Of a DNA stretch of 64,000 nucleotides, positions 51,692-61,925 are shown one piece after another (within the stretch, counting starts at the first letter, position 1; each line of letters opens with the position of its first letter). The notes beneath the pieces are model-generated. The model was not told the origin of the DNA. It saw only the letters and a program-made list of their open reading frames with translations, and ran no database searches. A program made the translations under genes and the position numbers. This DNA is from Saccharomyces mikatae IFO 1815 (Eukaryota; Ascomycota; Saccharomycetes; Saccharomycetales; Saccharomycetaceae): positions 248,001-312,000 of the forward strand of contig NC_079259.1 in NCBI RefSeq assembly GCF_947241705.1, read 5' to 3'.

Positions 51692-53496
51692 TCAAGTAAC
51701 TGGATATTTCAACTGTGCCTCGGTGGTAGACAACTCCACAGATGGTACATGGCCTAACTCTGTTTTCACATCGAAGTCGAATATACGTAGATATTGTGCT
51801 TTGGCATGAGCGTCAGTGTCACAGCGTTTGATTTCGTCAAAATAGCTTAATAGTAGACATTTTAAAGGTGTGGATCTTTCGCAGGGATGATACCTTAGAG
51901 TGTTTGTGAGCAATTCCAGAACATCAGGATCTTCCTCCTTAAAGACTCCAACCAGAGTAATTGGTTTGATATTGGGAAAAATATGATCTTCATAATTGGG
52001 GTTCATTCCTGAAATTTCATCCTTTGTAGGTATGCCCATTATCTTGATGATTTCCACTAACTGATCTATACCACTCTCGCCAGAGAACAAGGGCTTGCCC
52101 AAAAGCAATTCAGCTATGACACAGGCACTTGACCACACGTCGATTTGGTTCGAGTAGTTTGTGGCGCCAAACATTAGTTCAGGAGCTCTATAGTACCTTG
52201 AACAAATGTAAGACACGTTGGGCTGGTCTGGCTTCAAACATTTGGCGCTGCCAAAATCGCAAATCTTGAAAGAAAATGTCGCCGGATCTACCAGTAAATT
52301 TTGCGGTTTTATATCTCTATGACATATCCCGGGAACATTATGCAAATAATTTAAACCCTTGAATAGTTGATATGCATAAAATTTAATTTCTAGACGTGGC
52401 ATCTCGGTTTTCAAATGGACAAAGTGACGAAGCCTTTGGTATAATGATTGAGGCATGTAGTCTAAAACAAGACTGAGGTATACTTCGTCTTCTTCGTCCT
52501 TTTCGTAGAAATAATACTGTAGGCCTATTGTATTTGGATGGCGCAACATCTTCATCGTCTCAAGTTCTCTATTCTTATATCTTTTATCCTGTAATACTTT
52601 TTTGATGGCAACTTTCTGTTCAGTCTCGATTATCACTGTAGTGACCACAACACCAAATGAACCATGACCAACCACTTCTGTCGCAGAATAACTGATATCT
52701 ATAGTTCCTCCATGGTTCTTTTTGTCGGCGTTAGTTTTGTGGTCATGTTTATAAACTTTTTTATGAACTAGACCCACGTTAGTATATGTTTTGATACCCA
52801 TCAAAAATGGTAGTTGCATGAAGTATAGAAGAATGTTCTTGTATTTTTTTCCTGTATAATAATCTTGTTACTAAGATTAGGGATGCAATCTCTGTACTTG
52901 TAAGCTTTGTTCTTTTTTTTCTTTTTATTTGTATTTGCAGTTTGTTTGTTTTTGTGTCGCATATTTCACTGTTGGTAGTTAGTGATACTGGGGTAATTTC
53001 CGAGTACTGATCGAGATTTTACCAATTGAACCTTCTTCCATTGACAAGAACCTGAAAATTACAGGCCGTACATACGAATTCTTTGCTTGATTTTGTTATA
53101 CCTATAGTCGAAATTAATCATTCTGTCAACTCTCTCTTTACTGAGTTTGCTACTAATACTTTCTTTTTTACCGACTACTTTTTCATCCGTTTTTCTGTCC
53201 GAAATATCAACGTGCTCAATATGATCAACTGCAATACTTTCTTTACCACCGTCTATCAGTTTAGAAATTATAAGATTCTCTATGTCGTTGATATACTTCG
53301 CACTGTTATTGAAGTTCGGTATGTCATGGTGCAATTTTACATCCTCTACTTTTTCCCCCGTTTCCGATTTCCTTTTCTTCTTTTCCTGTCCGGTATTACT
53401 CGTCGTGCTCTGTATAGAAGTCTTATGTTTTAACTGTAGGTTGTCTGAATTGCGAAAGGTTATCTTTCCGACTAGATTCCTCAAAACATCAGTCAT
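51692..53496 (-). CDS. MRK1: GSK3-family kinase Mrk1, one intron
   Basis: Mrk1 is one of four yeast GSK3-type kinases (with Mck1, Rim11 and Ygk3) and acts in stress responses through Msn2. Exon 1 is 53496-53076, the intron is 53075-52768 and exon 2 is 52767-51692, for 498 residues (S. cerevisiae 501, recalled). Exon 1 encodes a basic, low-complexity N-terminus. Exon 2 starts at HKKVYKHD and carries the kinase: GHGSFGVVV glycine loop, [26 protein letters not shown], and the GSK3 activation loop [13 protein letters not shown] with its autophosphorylated Tyr. The split codon is C plus TT (Leu). Confidence 0.93.
52768..53075 (-). other. MRK1 intron
   Basis: The 308-nt intron has donor GTATGT (53075-53070), branch site TACTAAC (complement of 52778-52784) and acceptor TAG (52770-52768). 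Only ten bases separate the end of the branch motif from the acceptor G. An upstream CAG at 52854-52852 would also be in frame but lacks a consensus branch site before it, and the chosen acceptor agrees with the S. cerevisiae protein as I recall it. Confidence 0.85.
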
Positions 53497-54083
53497 AGTA
53501 GATTATTTCCCAATTTTACTCTTTCTGTCTTCGAATATATTTCCAATTCCCCACTATATAGTAAGGCCAAAAACAAATGTAAGCAGGTGGGTTCTTATAG
53601 TATCACTATTATCTTAAGAATGCTTATTTAAGTTGCAAGATAGAATCACGACTGGAGAGCGTTCCTTCTCCCAAGCACAGCTGAGGCTGTTCTCCGGTAG
53701 GTCCTAAGGATAATACTGCCCCTGGTTGGTCTCTTCATCGAACGACTCTGCCCCTTTTCCTGGGTAGCAGGTATGCTTCCTCTTTTACAGACTCAACTCT
53801 ATTTTCCCCGGCCCCCCGCCTTTTTTTTTCATGTTCCTACACCAGCTTTAGAAATCACGAGATAATACGCATTTGACGGAGGACGTTTAGAAAAATTTCG
53901 TGGGGACCCACGGTAAAGGCACATCAACACAATGAAAGCAGCTGAATAGTGCTACCGTTATAATGGCATGTTCCTGTCGTCCACTTAGCTTGAATATAAA
54001 AATATCATAATAAACAGAAAAATATACAAAATATATAGGACGTGTAGTGAAGAGAGCTCAGAAAAAATAAAAAACGAGGTGGC
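53497..54083 (-). promoter_or_regulatory. MRK1 promoter region
   Basis: The 587 bp includes two STRE pentamers, CCCCT at 53719-53723 and 53751-53755, and a C-rich block near 53808-53820 (CCCCGGCCCCCCGCC) next to a T run, resembling a Mig1-type GC box. This fits a stress- or glucose-responsive kinase gene, but it is inferred from short motifs. Confidence 0.45.
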
Positions 54084-55115
54084 TCATAGCTTGGAAGAGT
54101 CTAGGATGAAGCTCTTACCCTTTTCAATATTCTTGTGTAGCTCTTTAACCGCAGTATCAACCAATTGTTCCTCCCTTGGAGACAACTTCTCTAAGATATC
54201 GGTATCGATGGATACTATGGTGCCATTTTTCAGGACAATTGGCAAAGAAAAATACTCTAAAGAGCTGTCACGGACTAATTTCTGCGCTTTCTTACCGTTT
54301 TTCAAGCCCGGTAAATAGACGAATGCAGACAGCGACTCCGTTTCTGGTTTCTCATTATAGAAACTTCTCAAAATTTCTTCAGCGAACTTGGCCCCCGCGA
54401 ACGCCATAGACAGTGTGGCGGAACCGGCGCCCTGTTTAGCTTTTACAATTTCGTCACCCCCAAATTGGACCCTATGGATGAAGTTCTCGTACTGCCTATC
54501 AAGCTGAAATACCAGTGATTTGTCGGTGATTATTGGGATAATTGTTTCACCAGAATGGCCTCCAATAACAGTGACTTTCTTATGCATTGTAGTCTTATCC
54601 TGTTCTTGTCCAACAGTAGGATTTTTTGACAACAAATAGTCTACCAGAAAGGTCTCTGCACGTACCAAGTCAAGATTCGTCACACCCATAACGTTCCCAG
54701 GTTTGAACTTGCCCATTTTCTTCAAAGTCTCCACGGCGATAGGGACCAGACTATTAACGGGGTTGGAAATGACTAAGATCCTCGCATTTGGAGCAAAGTT
54801 TCCAACGGCAGTCACCAAGCTTTTGACAATGCCGGCGTTCATCTTGAACAAATCATCTCTGGTTAAACCAGGCTTTCTGGGAACACCGGCTGGAATGAGG
54901 ACCACTTGAGCGTTTGATAAAGTGCCCTCAATACTGTCTTTGTCATAACCAACACAGCTTGAATTGGTGTTAATGTGAGATAAATCTTTACCAATACCTT
55001 CCGCAGCTCTGATGTCGTACAGGGCTAGTTCGGAAACGTAAGGGCATAATTTTAGTAGCAACGATAGTGGTTGTCCCACACCACCAGAGGCACCAAGAAT
55101 TGCAACTTTGACCAT
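54084..55115 (-). CDS. MDH3: Peroxisomal malate dehydrogenase Mdh3
   Basis: Mdh3 oxidises NADH to NAD with oxaloacetate inside peroxisomes, which keeps fatty-acid beta-oxidation and the glyoxylate cycle running. From the ATG at 55115 it has 343 residues, as in S. cerevisiae. It shows the NAD-binding [15 protein letters not shown] at about 8-22, the substrate Arg loop [15 protein letters not shown] near 85-100, VISNPVNS near 122 and the catalytic His in VIGGHSGE near 185. It ends in the peroxisomal targeting signal SKL. An oleate-response element lies upstream. Confidence 0.98.
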   Translation of the reverse strand: MVKVAILGASGGVGQPLSLLLKLCPYVSELALYDIRAAEGIGKDLSHINTNSSCVGYDKDSIEGTLSNAQVVLIPAGVPRKPGLTRDDLFKMNAGIVKSLVTAVGNFAPNARILVISNPVNSLVPIAVETLKKMGKFKPGNVMGVTNLDLVRAETFLVDYLLSKNPTVGQEQDKTTMHKKVTVIGGHSGETIIPIITDKSLVFQLDRQYENFIHRVQFGGDEIVKAKQGAGSATLSMAFAGAKFAEEILRSFYNEKPETESLSAFVYLPGLKNGKKAQKLVRDSSLEYFSLPIVLKNGTIVSIDTDILEKLSPREEQLVDTAVKELHKNIEKGKSFILDSSKL

Positions 55116-55440
55116 AATTGCGTTTGTTTCTTTTATTTTTTGCACGAACAGGTGTCTTCCCTTGAGTTCTGTAAGTTTAAATTGAGTTATTCAAATTCAA
55201 ACTTAGCAAATTCTTCCTTTTTCCCCTTAAGTCTTTTATAGTCCGGCGGGATCCTGGATGGGTTTTGGCAATGAACTCCAATTGTAACAAATCGAAAGGA
55301 CCAAAAGTAATCAGTTCATGGAAACTTTCACATAAAAAGGATACAGATAATATAAAGTTAAGCAGGAGTTATTACGGCATGCCTGTTCAGTAGTTACTTA
55401 TAATAAGGACCCGTCATGCGATGGAGTATTAGACACCTTT

Positions 55441-55463
55441 CGGCCGATGTTGCGTTAACGCCG
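55441..55463 (-). promoter_or_regulatory. Oleate response element of MDH3
   Basis: Read on the minus strand the site is CGG-CGT-TAA, then 11 bases, then CCG, an exact fit to the Oaf1/Pip2 element CGGN3TNAN9-12CCG. It lies about 330 bp upstream of the MDH3 ATG, in line with a peroxisomal beta-oxidation function. Confidence 0.7.
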
Positions 55464-55605
55464 GCTATGATAACTTATGAAAAAGAATACTATGGCCACA
55501 AACAGGGTATAAGTATTCCAAGGTTCTTGTGTAATACCGGTTGGTGTGTTCTTATTCTGGTAAGCTGACACTCATGATTTTTTTAATTATATTTCAATTT
55601 CATAT

Positions 55606-55624
55606 TTTTATATTTTTATATTTT
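55606..55624 (+). other. Possible replication origin: two overlapping ARS consensus matches
   Basis: TTTTATATTTT occurs at 55606-55616 and 55614-55624; both match the 11-bp ARS consensus WTTTAYRTTTW exactly. They sit in an AT-rich intergenic stretch. Matches of this kind are common by chance in AT-rich DNA, so origin activity is only a possibility. Confidence 0.3.
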
Positions 55625-55722
55625 GTTCTCTTATTTAACATCTTCTGTGGTTCGCACGGAAGACGCCAGGAAACCACACAAACATGCTAAAGACAAAAAC
55701 AGTATTTTCTATATGGGAAACA

Positions 55723-58700
55723 TTACTTATTATTTAACTCATTTATAACTTCCCCCAAAGTCTTTTGTTTAGTCTTCAAAGACTTTTCATTTTGTGTGTT
55801 GAACCGTTCCTGTAGTACATTCCCGCAGTTATAATGTGTGATGATGTTTCTACCTTCCTTAGTGAACCAGGAAATTGAATCTGTTCCAAAGTTTGAAATT
55901 ATTTTCTTGCAAATAGGACATTTTTGACTATCTGATAAAATACCGTACGATGACAATTGATCATTGAGTTTGAAAGTAGTGGCTACAAGCTCGACCTGCA
56001 GGAGACCCTTTTCTAACCTTATTTTGTCCATTTTTGACGAGTGCTTCTTTAATAATTGCGACACGACCCTACCGATATCATGTAAAGAAATATCATGAGG
56101 CAATTTCTTATATATCTTAGCCGAATTTAATTTTGAACCATGGTCTTGTAAAAAACCCAAAATTAGCTCGGGATTCTTTTTGGAATCATATATAGAGACT
56201 AACCTATCGTACAAGTACAACAGGAGTTCTTCACCCTTCATCGAATCACTTTGGTACACATCTTCACAGTAACTGGTGGCTGCTTTGTAATCGTCTATCT
56301 CATCAAGCAATATATGCACAGATTCTCTATGGTTTTCTAGTTTTGATAAGGGAAATACTTTCAAATACTTCAAGAAATTTAGTTGATTTGTGGGTAATCG
56401 GTCTGCGTCATTCTCGATAGTTTTATTCAATATTTTTAGGATCGTTCTAGGTTCATAGACAGATGTTGTTTCTAAAAGTGACTTTAGTTTGATTCTTGTG
56501 GAAGGATTATCCAAGCCTTCAAGATATAGTTTAATTAGGACAGTATGCAAATTATTCCCTTCTAATCTAAAAGTGCTAATTGCAAATTCTAAGTATTGAA
56601 TAGCAAGCGACTTGTCATGCATTTTGATGTACTCGTATACTTTTAAATGGTCCCTACCATTGCATGCTTGCGAATCATAAAAAAAGATTGATGAAAGAAT
56701 TTCTTTAATCGAGTCCGCATTCCTTTCTAATAACCAGTCACTATAGGTGAACAGAACTTGTAACTGCGGATTTGATAATTTTTTCAAGTAATAAATAACT
56801 AATATTTTAATACCGTGTTCAATTTTTTGACGTTGTTTCTGATCTGTATTATCTGTTTCCAATTCATCGACCAAATCTGTCAGAAACTTTAAAGCTTCTT
56901 CGTGGTTACCACGCTTGTAGTAAAAATCAATTAAATCTTTGAACATGTGGCGTATTTTTAACTCGGTTACTATTACACGTAAATCGCAGTGGTTTTCTAC
57001 CCGAATGAATGGGCCTACCATAGAAGGATTATAATAAAGATAACACTTGAATAAAACCGTATCTATTAATGTTAACATTGTTTCAAGGCCAACGTCATCA
57101 TGATTATTGATAAGGAAAAAATCAAAGCTTTGTTTGATTTCACGATCGTGATAGCACCAAGTTATACGATTTTCATCATCGTATTTTTTGTTTAGCAAGT
57201 TTTGCAAATGTCGTCTTGTATCAGTAAGGTAAGGTAAACACAATCTATTTAATAGATGCGGCGGGATGTCATAGGTCTCCTTGACATCCTCAGCTTCCTT
57301 GAACAGGCAATGATGCTCTTGACCAGTTATCTCTAATACTAAACTTGAAATAGCTGACGGAAACACTTTCAGTATAACCAATTGAGGCGGAGCCCAAAAT
57401 TTAATAAAAAGGTCAAAAATATTATTAATGATCATCTCTTCACATCTGGAACGAATCATTTTTGAGTTTTTACTGCTTTCTAATTGAACCATATAGTTCT
57501 GAAATTTATCAAAAATTCTTAAACACCACATTACTGTTAAATCTCTCAGTTTCATAGCACATATATCCAATGATTCTTCAGGGCTTTCTGACACGCACAA
57601 TTCTTTAGAGTGAGGAGAATCAATGAAGAATTTATAAAAAAGTACTTTTCTCCATAGTTGATAAAAATCGGGGTCATTAATGTCACCGCAAATTGACTCT
57701 TCATCACTATATTCATCATCATCGTCCACATGATAAGAAAATAACTGTATTTCGTCATTTGAAGTCCATACCAAAAAATAGGTTCCAGAGAGACTCTTGA
57801 CCCATTTTATCCCTTCTGGTATTTTTTGTTGCATAAAAGTAAATCCATTTTTATAATCGACAAATTTAATGGTACTTGAATTGTATAACATCAGCAAATG
57901 CGACGACAAATATTGCATGTGATCAAATTCTGAATTTGACTCGGAAAATGTGACATGATCAGCGGCTATCAAAAATGGCACCTCATTGTTATGCATTAAC
58001 TGTACTTTGAAAATCTTTTTGGTAACCCCATCGATTATTATGGGGGTGGCGTCATCGCCTTCTAATTCAAAAATATATCGTACTTTGTTGCCACGTTCAT
58101 TTCTTATGCTTCTATACCATAAGCTTGACACGCTTGATTTCCTGGACATTCTTTCCATAGAAGAAAGGGATCGAGAATCACTACGGTTATACTTTTTGGG
58201 ATTCTTTTCAACAGTTTTCTCCGCCTGCTCTCTAAGTTCGGTTAACGCTGACATCATGTCCTTTGGATATTTGTTTTTCATTGTTTTTTCAATTCTAACT
58301 AAGGAAGGCTTGTTATAAGGCCAATAGTAGATACCTAAATCAGTTGCTATGACAATTCCTGTTTCTCCAGGACATATAGACCGAATGATTTCTTTTTTAT
58401 AAGTTAATGATGCCTCCATCATATTCTTATAAGTCCTGCCCTCCCATATCAACACTCGCATTTTGAGAGTGTTTATAGTTGAATATATTAAGTAAGTGGT
58501 TTTTTCCTCTTTGTTTTTGTGTGATCTCTCAAATAACCAGCAACGTTTTATACCTCTTCTGTCGATTATTCGATCATATTCGTGCAAATTTGTAGTACTC
58601 AATAAAATTAAGGTTTCTTTGCACTGTGCAAAGATAGTAGAAAGTTCATTTGCAAAGTAGAAATTTTCAATCAATGGGGATGAAGGGCCATTTTTGGCCC

Positions 58701-58872
58701 TTTGTAAGAGATCTGGATACACCTGAAATAATTTATGTGTATTACCGTCTCGAGAATAAACTTCAACGTCACCGTTTTTCTTGGCCAAAACTAACTTCTG
58801 TGACTGTTCAGTGGGCAGAATCGCAATGATATCCGATGATTTTAGCGAGTGTAATTTTTGAGCTCTTAACAT
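55723..58872 (-). CDS. VAM6: HOPS tethering subunit Vam6 (Vps39)
   Basis: Vam6/Vps39 is the Ypt7-binding subunit at one end of the HOPS complex on the vacuole and is also a vacuole-mitochondria (vCLAMP) contact protein. The 1,049 residues equal the S. cerevisiae length. The N-terminal third is a citron-homology beta-propeller (for example SSDIIAILPTEQSQKLVLAKKNGDVEVYSRDG). The remainder is a helical solenoid with a clathrin-heavy-chain-type repeat. Near the C-terminus (about 985-1025) is the Cys pair CPICKK followed by THYNCG, which resembles the Zn-finger end of Vps39 proteins. The ATG at 58872 is the first in frame. Confidence 0.97.
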   Translation of the reverse strand: MLRAQKLHSLKSSDIIAILPTEQSQKLVLAKKNGDVEVYSRDGNTHKLFQVYPDLLQRAKNGPSSPLIENFYFANELSTIFAQCKETLILLSTTNLHEYDRIIDRRGIKRCWLFERSHKNKEEKTTYLIYSTINTLKMRVLIWEGRTYKNMMEASLTYKKEIIRSICPGETGIVIATDLGIYYWPYNKPSLVRIEKTMKNKYPKDMMSALTELREQAEKTVEKNPKKYNRSDSRSLSSMERMSRKSSVSSLWYRSIRNERGNKVRYIFELEGDDATPIIIDGVTKKIFKVQLMHNNEVPFLIAADHVTFSESNSEFDHMQYLSSHLLMLYNSSTIKFVDYKNGFTFMQQKIPEGIKWVKSLSGTYFLVWTSNDEIQLFSYHVDDDDEYSDEESICGDINDPDFYQLWRKVLFYKFFIDSPHSKELCVSESPEESLDICAMKLRDLTVMWCLRIFDKFQNYMVQLESSKNSKMIRSRCEEMIINNIFDLFIKFWAPPQLVILKVFPSAISSLVLEITGQEHHCLFKEAEDVKETYDIPPHLLNRLCLPYLTDTRRHLQNLLNKKYDDENRITWCYHDREIKQSFDFFLINNHDDVGLETMLTLIDTVLFKCYLYYNPSMVGPFIRVENHCDLRVIVTELKIRHMFKDLIDFYYKRGNHEEALKFLTDLVDELETDNTDQKQRQKIEHGIKILVIYYLKKLSNPQLQVLFTYSDWLLERNADSIKEILSSIFFYDSQACNGRDHLKVYEYIKMHDKSLAIQYLEFAISTFRLEGNNLHTVLIKLYLEGLDNPSTRIKLKSLLETTSVYEPRTILKILNKTIENDADRLPTNQLNFLKYLKVFPLSKLENHRESVHILLDEIDDYKAATSYCEDVYQSDSMKGEELLLYLYDRLVSIYDSKKNPELILGFLQDHGSKLNSAKIYKKLPHDISLHDIGRVVSQLLKKHSSKMDKIRLEKGLLQVELVATTFKLNDQLSSYGILSDSQKCPICKKIISNFGTDSISWFTKEGRNIITHYNCGNVLQERFNTQNEKSLKTKQKTLGEVINELNNK

Positions 58873-59414
58873 TTAATTCTTATGATAAATTGGTATTTTG
58901 AAGGGTTTCGCTGATCAGTAGAAGAATGATCCAATTGAGAAAGATAACTGAGTAGCCATAAACTTAACCGCAAAAACTGGTATATCAGATAGAAAGATTT
59001 ATACGAGTGGGGCTGAAAGTCGGTCGCAATTCACCTTTTGTTTGGTGCTTTGGGATTCATTCCATAGAATATCGTTTATTACCGTTTCGGAATTAATATA
59101 ATCTGAAAGCTCCGAAAATGTCTTAAGAGACATGCATTATAACAAGTGCAGCTAAAAAAGTAAAGAACTAAGACCGTAAGTGGATTTATAGCAAATAGGT
59201 ATAATTAGCCAGAAAACAAGATGAAATTATTCACTTATAAAACTCTATTAAGTTGAACTTTTCTCATATATAGTGCAGCATATTGTATGCTTCTCAAAAC
59301 CATTATACAGAAATAAAGCAAAACAAAACAAGACAAAATAGGTCAGATGCAGGTAAATACACGACAACGGAGGTACGGAGAGGGTAGCAATCATTATTAA
59401 TAACACAGCTTTTA
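58873..59414 (-). promoter_or_regulatory. VAM6 upstream / RXT3 downstream region
   Basis: The 542 bp gap lies between two minus-strand genes. It is AT-rich, with an AAGCAAAACAAAACAAGAC-type purine stretch near 59320. I find no strong motif, RNA gene or repeat. Confidence 0.4.
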
Positions 59415-60278
59415 TTAAGTCCATTTTAAGTTTTTAATATACCCGTTTGATTCATGAGACTCATCGCTACCCAGCCTCTGCTTGATCACGATACTGTAGA
59501 TACCGTAACTCAGCCCATCATGCAAAACAGTGTCTTCTGAACCCCACCCTCGCGATGTTATATCAAATCTTTTCACGCTAGGATAATTCTGTAGCGTGGG
59601 CAGTAATAACAGTTCCACCTCTAAATCGAAAGGTGTGCCTTTTAGCAACGGAAGATTTCCAGTAACATTATCTTGGTTTGCCATATTTACAGGTGTTCTC
59701 CTCAATTTGCAAAATGGGTCACCATGAGGTACTACGGGTTTGAATCCACAGTGCCTTAGTGCTAGTATTGGGTCTGAATCATCTGAATAGATATCACACC
59801 CCCAAATCTCATTATTTTTCGTTCTAGGAGATTCTATATTGTCAAAACTTGCCTGTATATCTTCATATGTTATTTTCAGTGTAATTATATTGTTGATATT
59901 CTGAACACCGATATTTGGAAGGAATGGAGGTGGAAGACTATTGTCATAAAGATTGTATGGAAAATTGCGCCTGTGAGAGTAACTTACGGAGTCTTCATCA
60001 AAGCGTCCTTGTTTGAAACGGTTGTAATAGAGTATACCGAAATTTGTTAACTTGTTTGGATAGTGTTTCTCAGTGAAAGCTAGAACCGACTGTGAATTTA
60101 CATCAAGTATGTGGGAGACCGAACCTCCGCCGCTTTGAGAAGACACGTACTGCCCTTGCTTGTCTTCCTCTTGCTTGTTCTTTGTCCGCGCGGAATTCAG
60201 TAATGTTTCCTGCAACTTGTATATTTGAGATTGAGTCTCTCTGTACGCCCTATTAGGGTCTTGTTCGCTTACTGACAT
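59415..60278 (-). CDS. RXT3: Rpd3L histone deacetylase subunit Rxt3
   Basis: Rxt3 is a small subunit specific to the large Rpd3L histone deacetylase complex. The protein has 287 residues, compared with 294 that I recall for S. cerevisiae. The first 60 residues are Gln/Ser-rich and variable. The conserved RXT3-like domain lies at about 90-287 with features such as EIWGCDIYSDDSDPILALRH and FDLEVELLLLPTLQNY, and the C-terminus ends SNGYIKNLKWT. The ATG at 60278 is the first in frame. It is divergent from RPL31A across 652 bp. Confidence 0.93.
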   Translation of the reverse strand: MSVSEQDPNRAYRETQSQIYKLQETLLNSARTKNKQEEDKQGQYVSSQSGGGSVSHILDVNSQSVLAFTEKHYPNKLTNFGILYYNRFKQGRFDEDSVSYSHRRNFPYNLYDNSLPPPFLPNIGVQNINNIITLKITYEDIQASFDNIESPRTKNNEIWGCDIYSDDSDPILALRHCGFKPVVPHGDPFCKLRRTPVNMANQDNVTGNLPLLKGTPFDLEVELLLLPTLQNYPSVKRFDITSRGWGSEDTVLHDGLSYGIYSIVIKQRLGSDESHESNGYIKNLKWT

Positions 60279-60543
60279 CCTATATTATTATGGATTATTT
60301 CCCTGAATAAATATTGCGTAATTCTTTCTTTATTTTCTGGTTTTTTTGATATTGTTACGTTACCAACTACTGTCGTAAGATCGTTATAGCATTAATCGCA
60401 GAAATGATGCGTTTGGCAGTTTAGTCTACACTCATAACATACTGATGTCATTTCTGTTTTCCCGAACTTCTCCCCTTTGGGCCCTATGTACAACTATAAT
60501 AATAATTTCCAAATACTTTTCTTCCGTACACCATTTTATTTAT

Positions 60544-60555
60544 ACACCCATACAT
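60544..60555 (+). promoter_or_regulatory. Rap1 site of RPL31A
   Basis: ACACCCATACAT is an exact Rap1 consensus match, about 375 bp upstream of the RPL31A ATG, a normal distance for ribosomal-protein genes. Confidence 0.85.
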
Positions 60556-60696
60556 ATTAAATTGAATTACTGAATACTTTCGTCAGTTTTTTTTCCTGAA
60601 AATTTGTCGTGAATAGGGCTATGGGAAACCAACCAGTGGCTTTACGGTAAGGGAGGCCTCTAGGGAGAGTCCCACCTAGCACCAGATCGAGTTGAC

Positions 60697-60774
60697 TAGG
60701 CAGGTGGAAGGAAGAGCTCCGTTTAGGTTGGCGACATTTCTTCTCGGCATTGCGACTCTGCCAACTGCCTAGGC
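60697..60774. promoter_or_regulatory. IFHL-like motifs in RPL31A promoter
   Basis: CCTGCCTA (minus strand, 60697-60704) and CTGCCTAGGC (60765-60774) resemble TCTGCCTA, the IFHL motif associated with Fhl1/Ifh1 control of ribosomal-protein genes. They lie 140-220 bp downstream of the Rap1 site. Confidence 0.45.
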
Positions 60775-60930
60775 TGACCCAGCATCCACCTGCTCCTACT
60801 CTCATCAGTCGCGTGGAAACTCATAGCTGAAAGATAGTATTGAATTATATTGAAGATTTTAAACTAATAATAATTTCAGCTTAATATTAGAGAAGAATTG
60901 ATAAGTAAACAGAACTCAATCAAAGGAAAA

Positions 60931-61683
60931 ATGGCCGGTTTGAAAGACGTTGTCACTCGTGAATACACCATTAACTTGCACAAAAGAGTATGTGAAAAAA
61001 ATACAATTATAATGTTTAAAGATTTGAATGGTTCAACTATGAGGAGATTTCTGATATAAGAAACCCCAGCGTGAATAAATCGCTCAATACCAACCCAGTG
61101 TCGAATAATATTGATGAAGATGTGTCTTATGTCCAAAAATCAAAACTAAAATCATAACTATAACTTTCGAGTAGGAGAAGATATGTTTTGGCTGCTCTTG
61201 ACATGTGATTAAGATACTAATAGTTTTTTTTTTGATAGAGAAAACCAAAAGCGTGAATTGACGGTTCAGCATATCTCAAGTGTGATGTTAGAAAAGAAAG
61301 CAAAAGAGTCTCAAGTATAGAACCATTCATTGATAGTATGGCAATGCGAAACGATTAATGTTACTAACAATAAAATTTACCATTTTTATTTTTAATAGTT
61401 GCACGGTGTCTCCTTCAAGAAGAGAGCTCCAAGAGCTGTCAAGGAAATTAAGAAGTTCGCCAAGTTACACATGGGTACTGATGATGTCCGTCTAGCTCCA
61501 GAATTGAACCAAGCTATCTGGAAGAGAGGTGTCAAGGGTGTTGAATACAGATTAAGATTGAGAATTTCTAGAAAGAGAAACGAAGAAGAAGACGCCAAGA
61601 ACCCATTGTTCTCTTACGTTGAACCTGTTCTAGTTGCTTCTGCCAAGGGTTTACAAACCGTTGTTGTTGAAGAAGATGCTTAA
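60931..61683 (+). CDS. RPL31A: Ribosomal protein eL31 (Rpl31A), one intron
   Basis: eL31 lies next to the polypeptide exit tunnel of the 60S subunit, where it contacts the Zuo1 (RAC) chaperone. Exon 1 is 60931-60987 (19 codons), the intron is 60988-61398 and exon 2 is 61399-61683, giving 113 residues as in S. cerevisiae. The spliced sequence joins TINLHKR to LHGVSFKKRAPRA in frame. The eL31 signatures are KFAKLHMGTDDVRL and the basic RLRLRISRKRNEEEDAKNP. Codon use is highly biased. Confidence 0.98.
60988..61398 (+). other. RPL31A intron
   Basis: The 411-nt intron has donor GTATGT at 60988-60993, branch site TACTAAC at 61362-61368 and acceptor TAG at 61396-61398. No C/D or H/ACA snoRNA motif set is evident inside it. 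Confidence 0.95.
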
Positions 61684-61925
61684 ATCAATTAAATAATATC
61701 AAAAATAATACTCATTTTATATTAATAAGTATAAATTAAACATTTTCGATTTGTATAAATCTCTGTTTCGGGCCAAATTTTGAATCAAGTTAGAGAAGAA
61801 CTCTTATCTTTTGAACGAAGGACTTCATGATTTTACTTACTACGCCCAGATAAACAGATATCTCCAGATATATTTAAAGGGTCCAAGCCTACTCATAAGA
61901 ATTTTTGAATGCAATAGAAAAATGG

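Larger units (their letters stand above)
55116..55722 (-). promoter_or_regulatory. MDH3 upstream / VAM6 downstream region
   Basis: The 607 bp gap holds the MDH3 promoter, including the oleate element listed separately and a GC-rich patch with GGCGGGATCC at 55243-55252. On the VAM6 side lies a very AT-rich stretch (55568-55640) with two overlapping ARS consensus matches. Confidence 0.6.
60279..60930. promoter_or_regulatory. Divergent promoter region, RXT3 / RPL31A
   Basis: The 652 bp gap contains a perfect Rap1 site, then a GC-rich block (60600-60810) with two TAGGC/GCCTA motifs, then AT-rich DNA leading to RPL31A. An 82-codon minus-strand open frame crossing the block (60557-60805) has no family resemblance and is considered chance. 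Confidence 0.75.

Noticed and set aside
52820-52854. CAG at 52852-52854 as the main MRK1 acceptor
   Set aside because: It is in frame but lacks a consensus TACTAAC upstream; the acceptor at 52768 follows a perfect branch site and gives the expected protein length.
53640-53780. GC-richer block upstream of MRK1 suspected to be a tRNA gene
   Set aside because: No A-box/B-box pair (no GGTTCGANTCC on either strand) and no cloverleaf stem pairing at its ends.
60557-60805. 82-codon minus-strand open frame in the RXT3/RPL31A gap
   Set aside because: It lies over the GC-rich promoter block and has no family resemblance.
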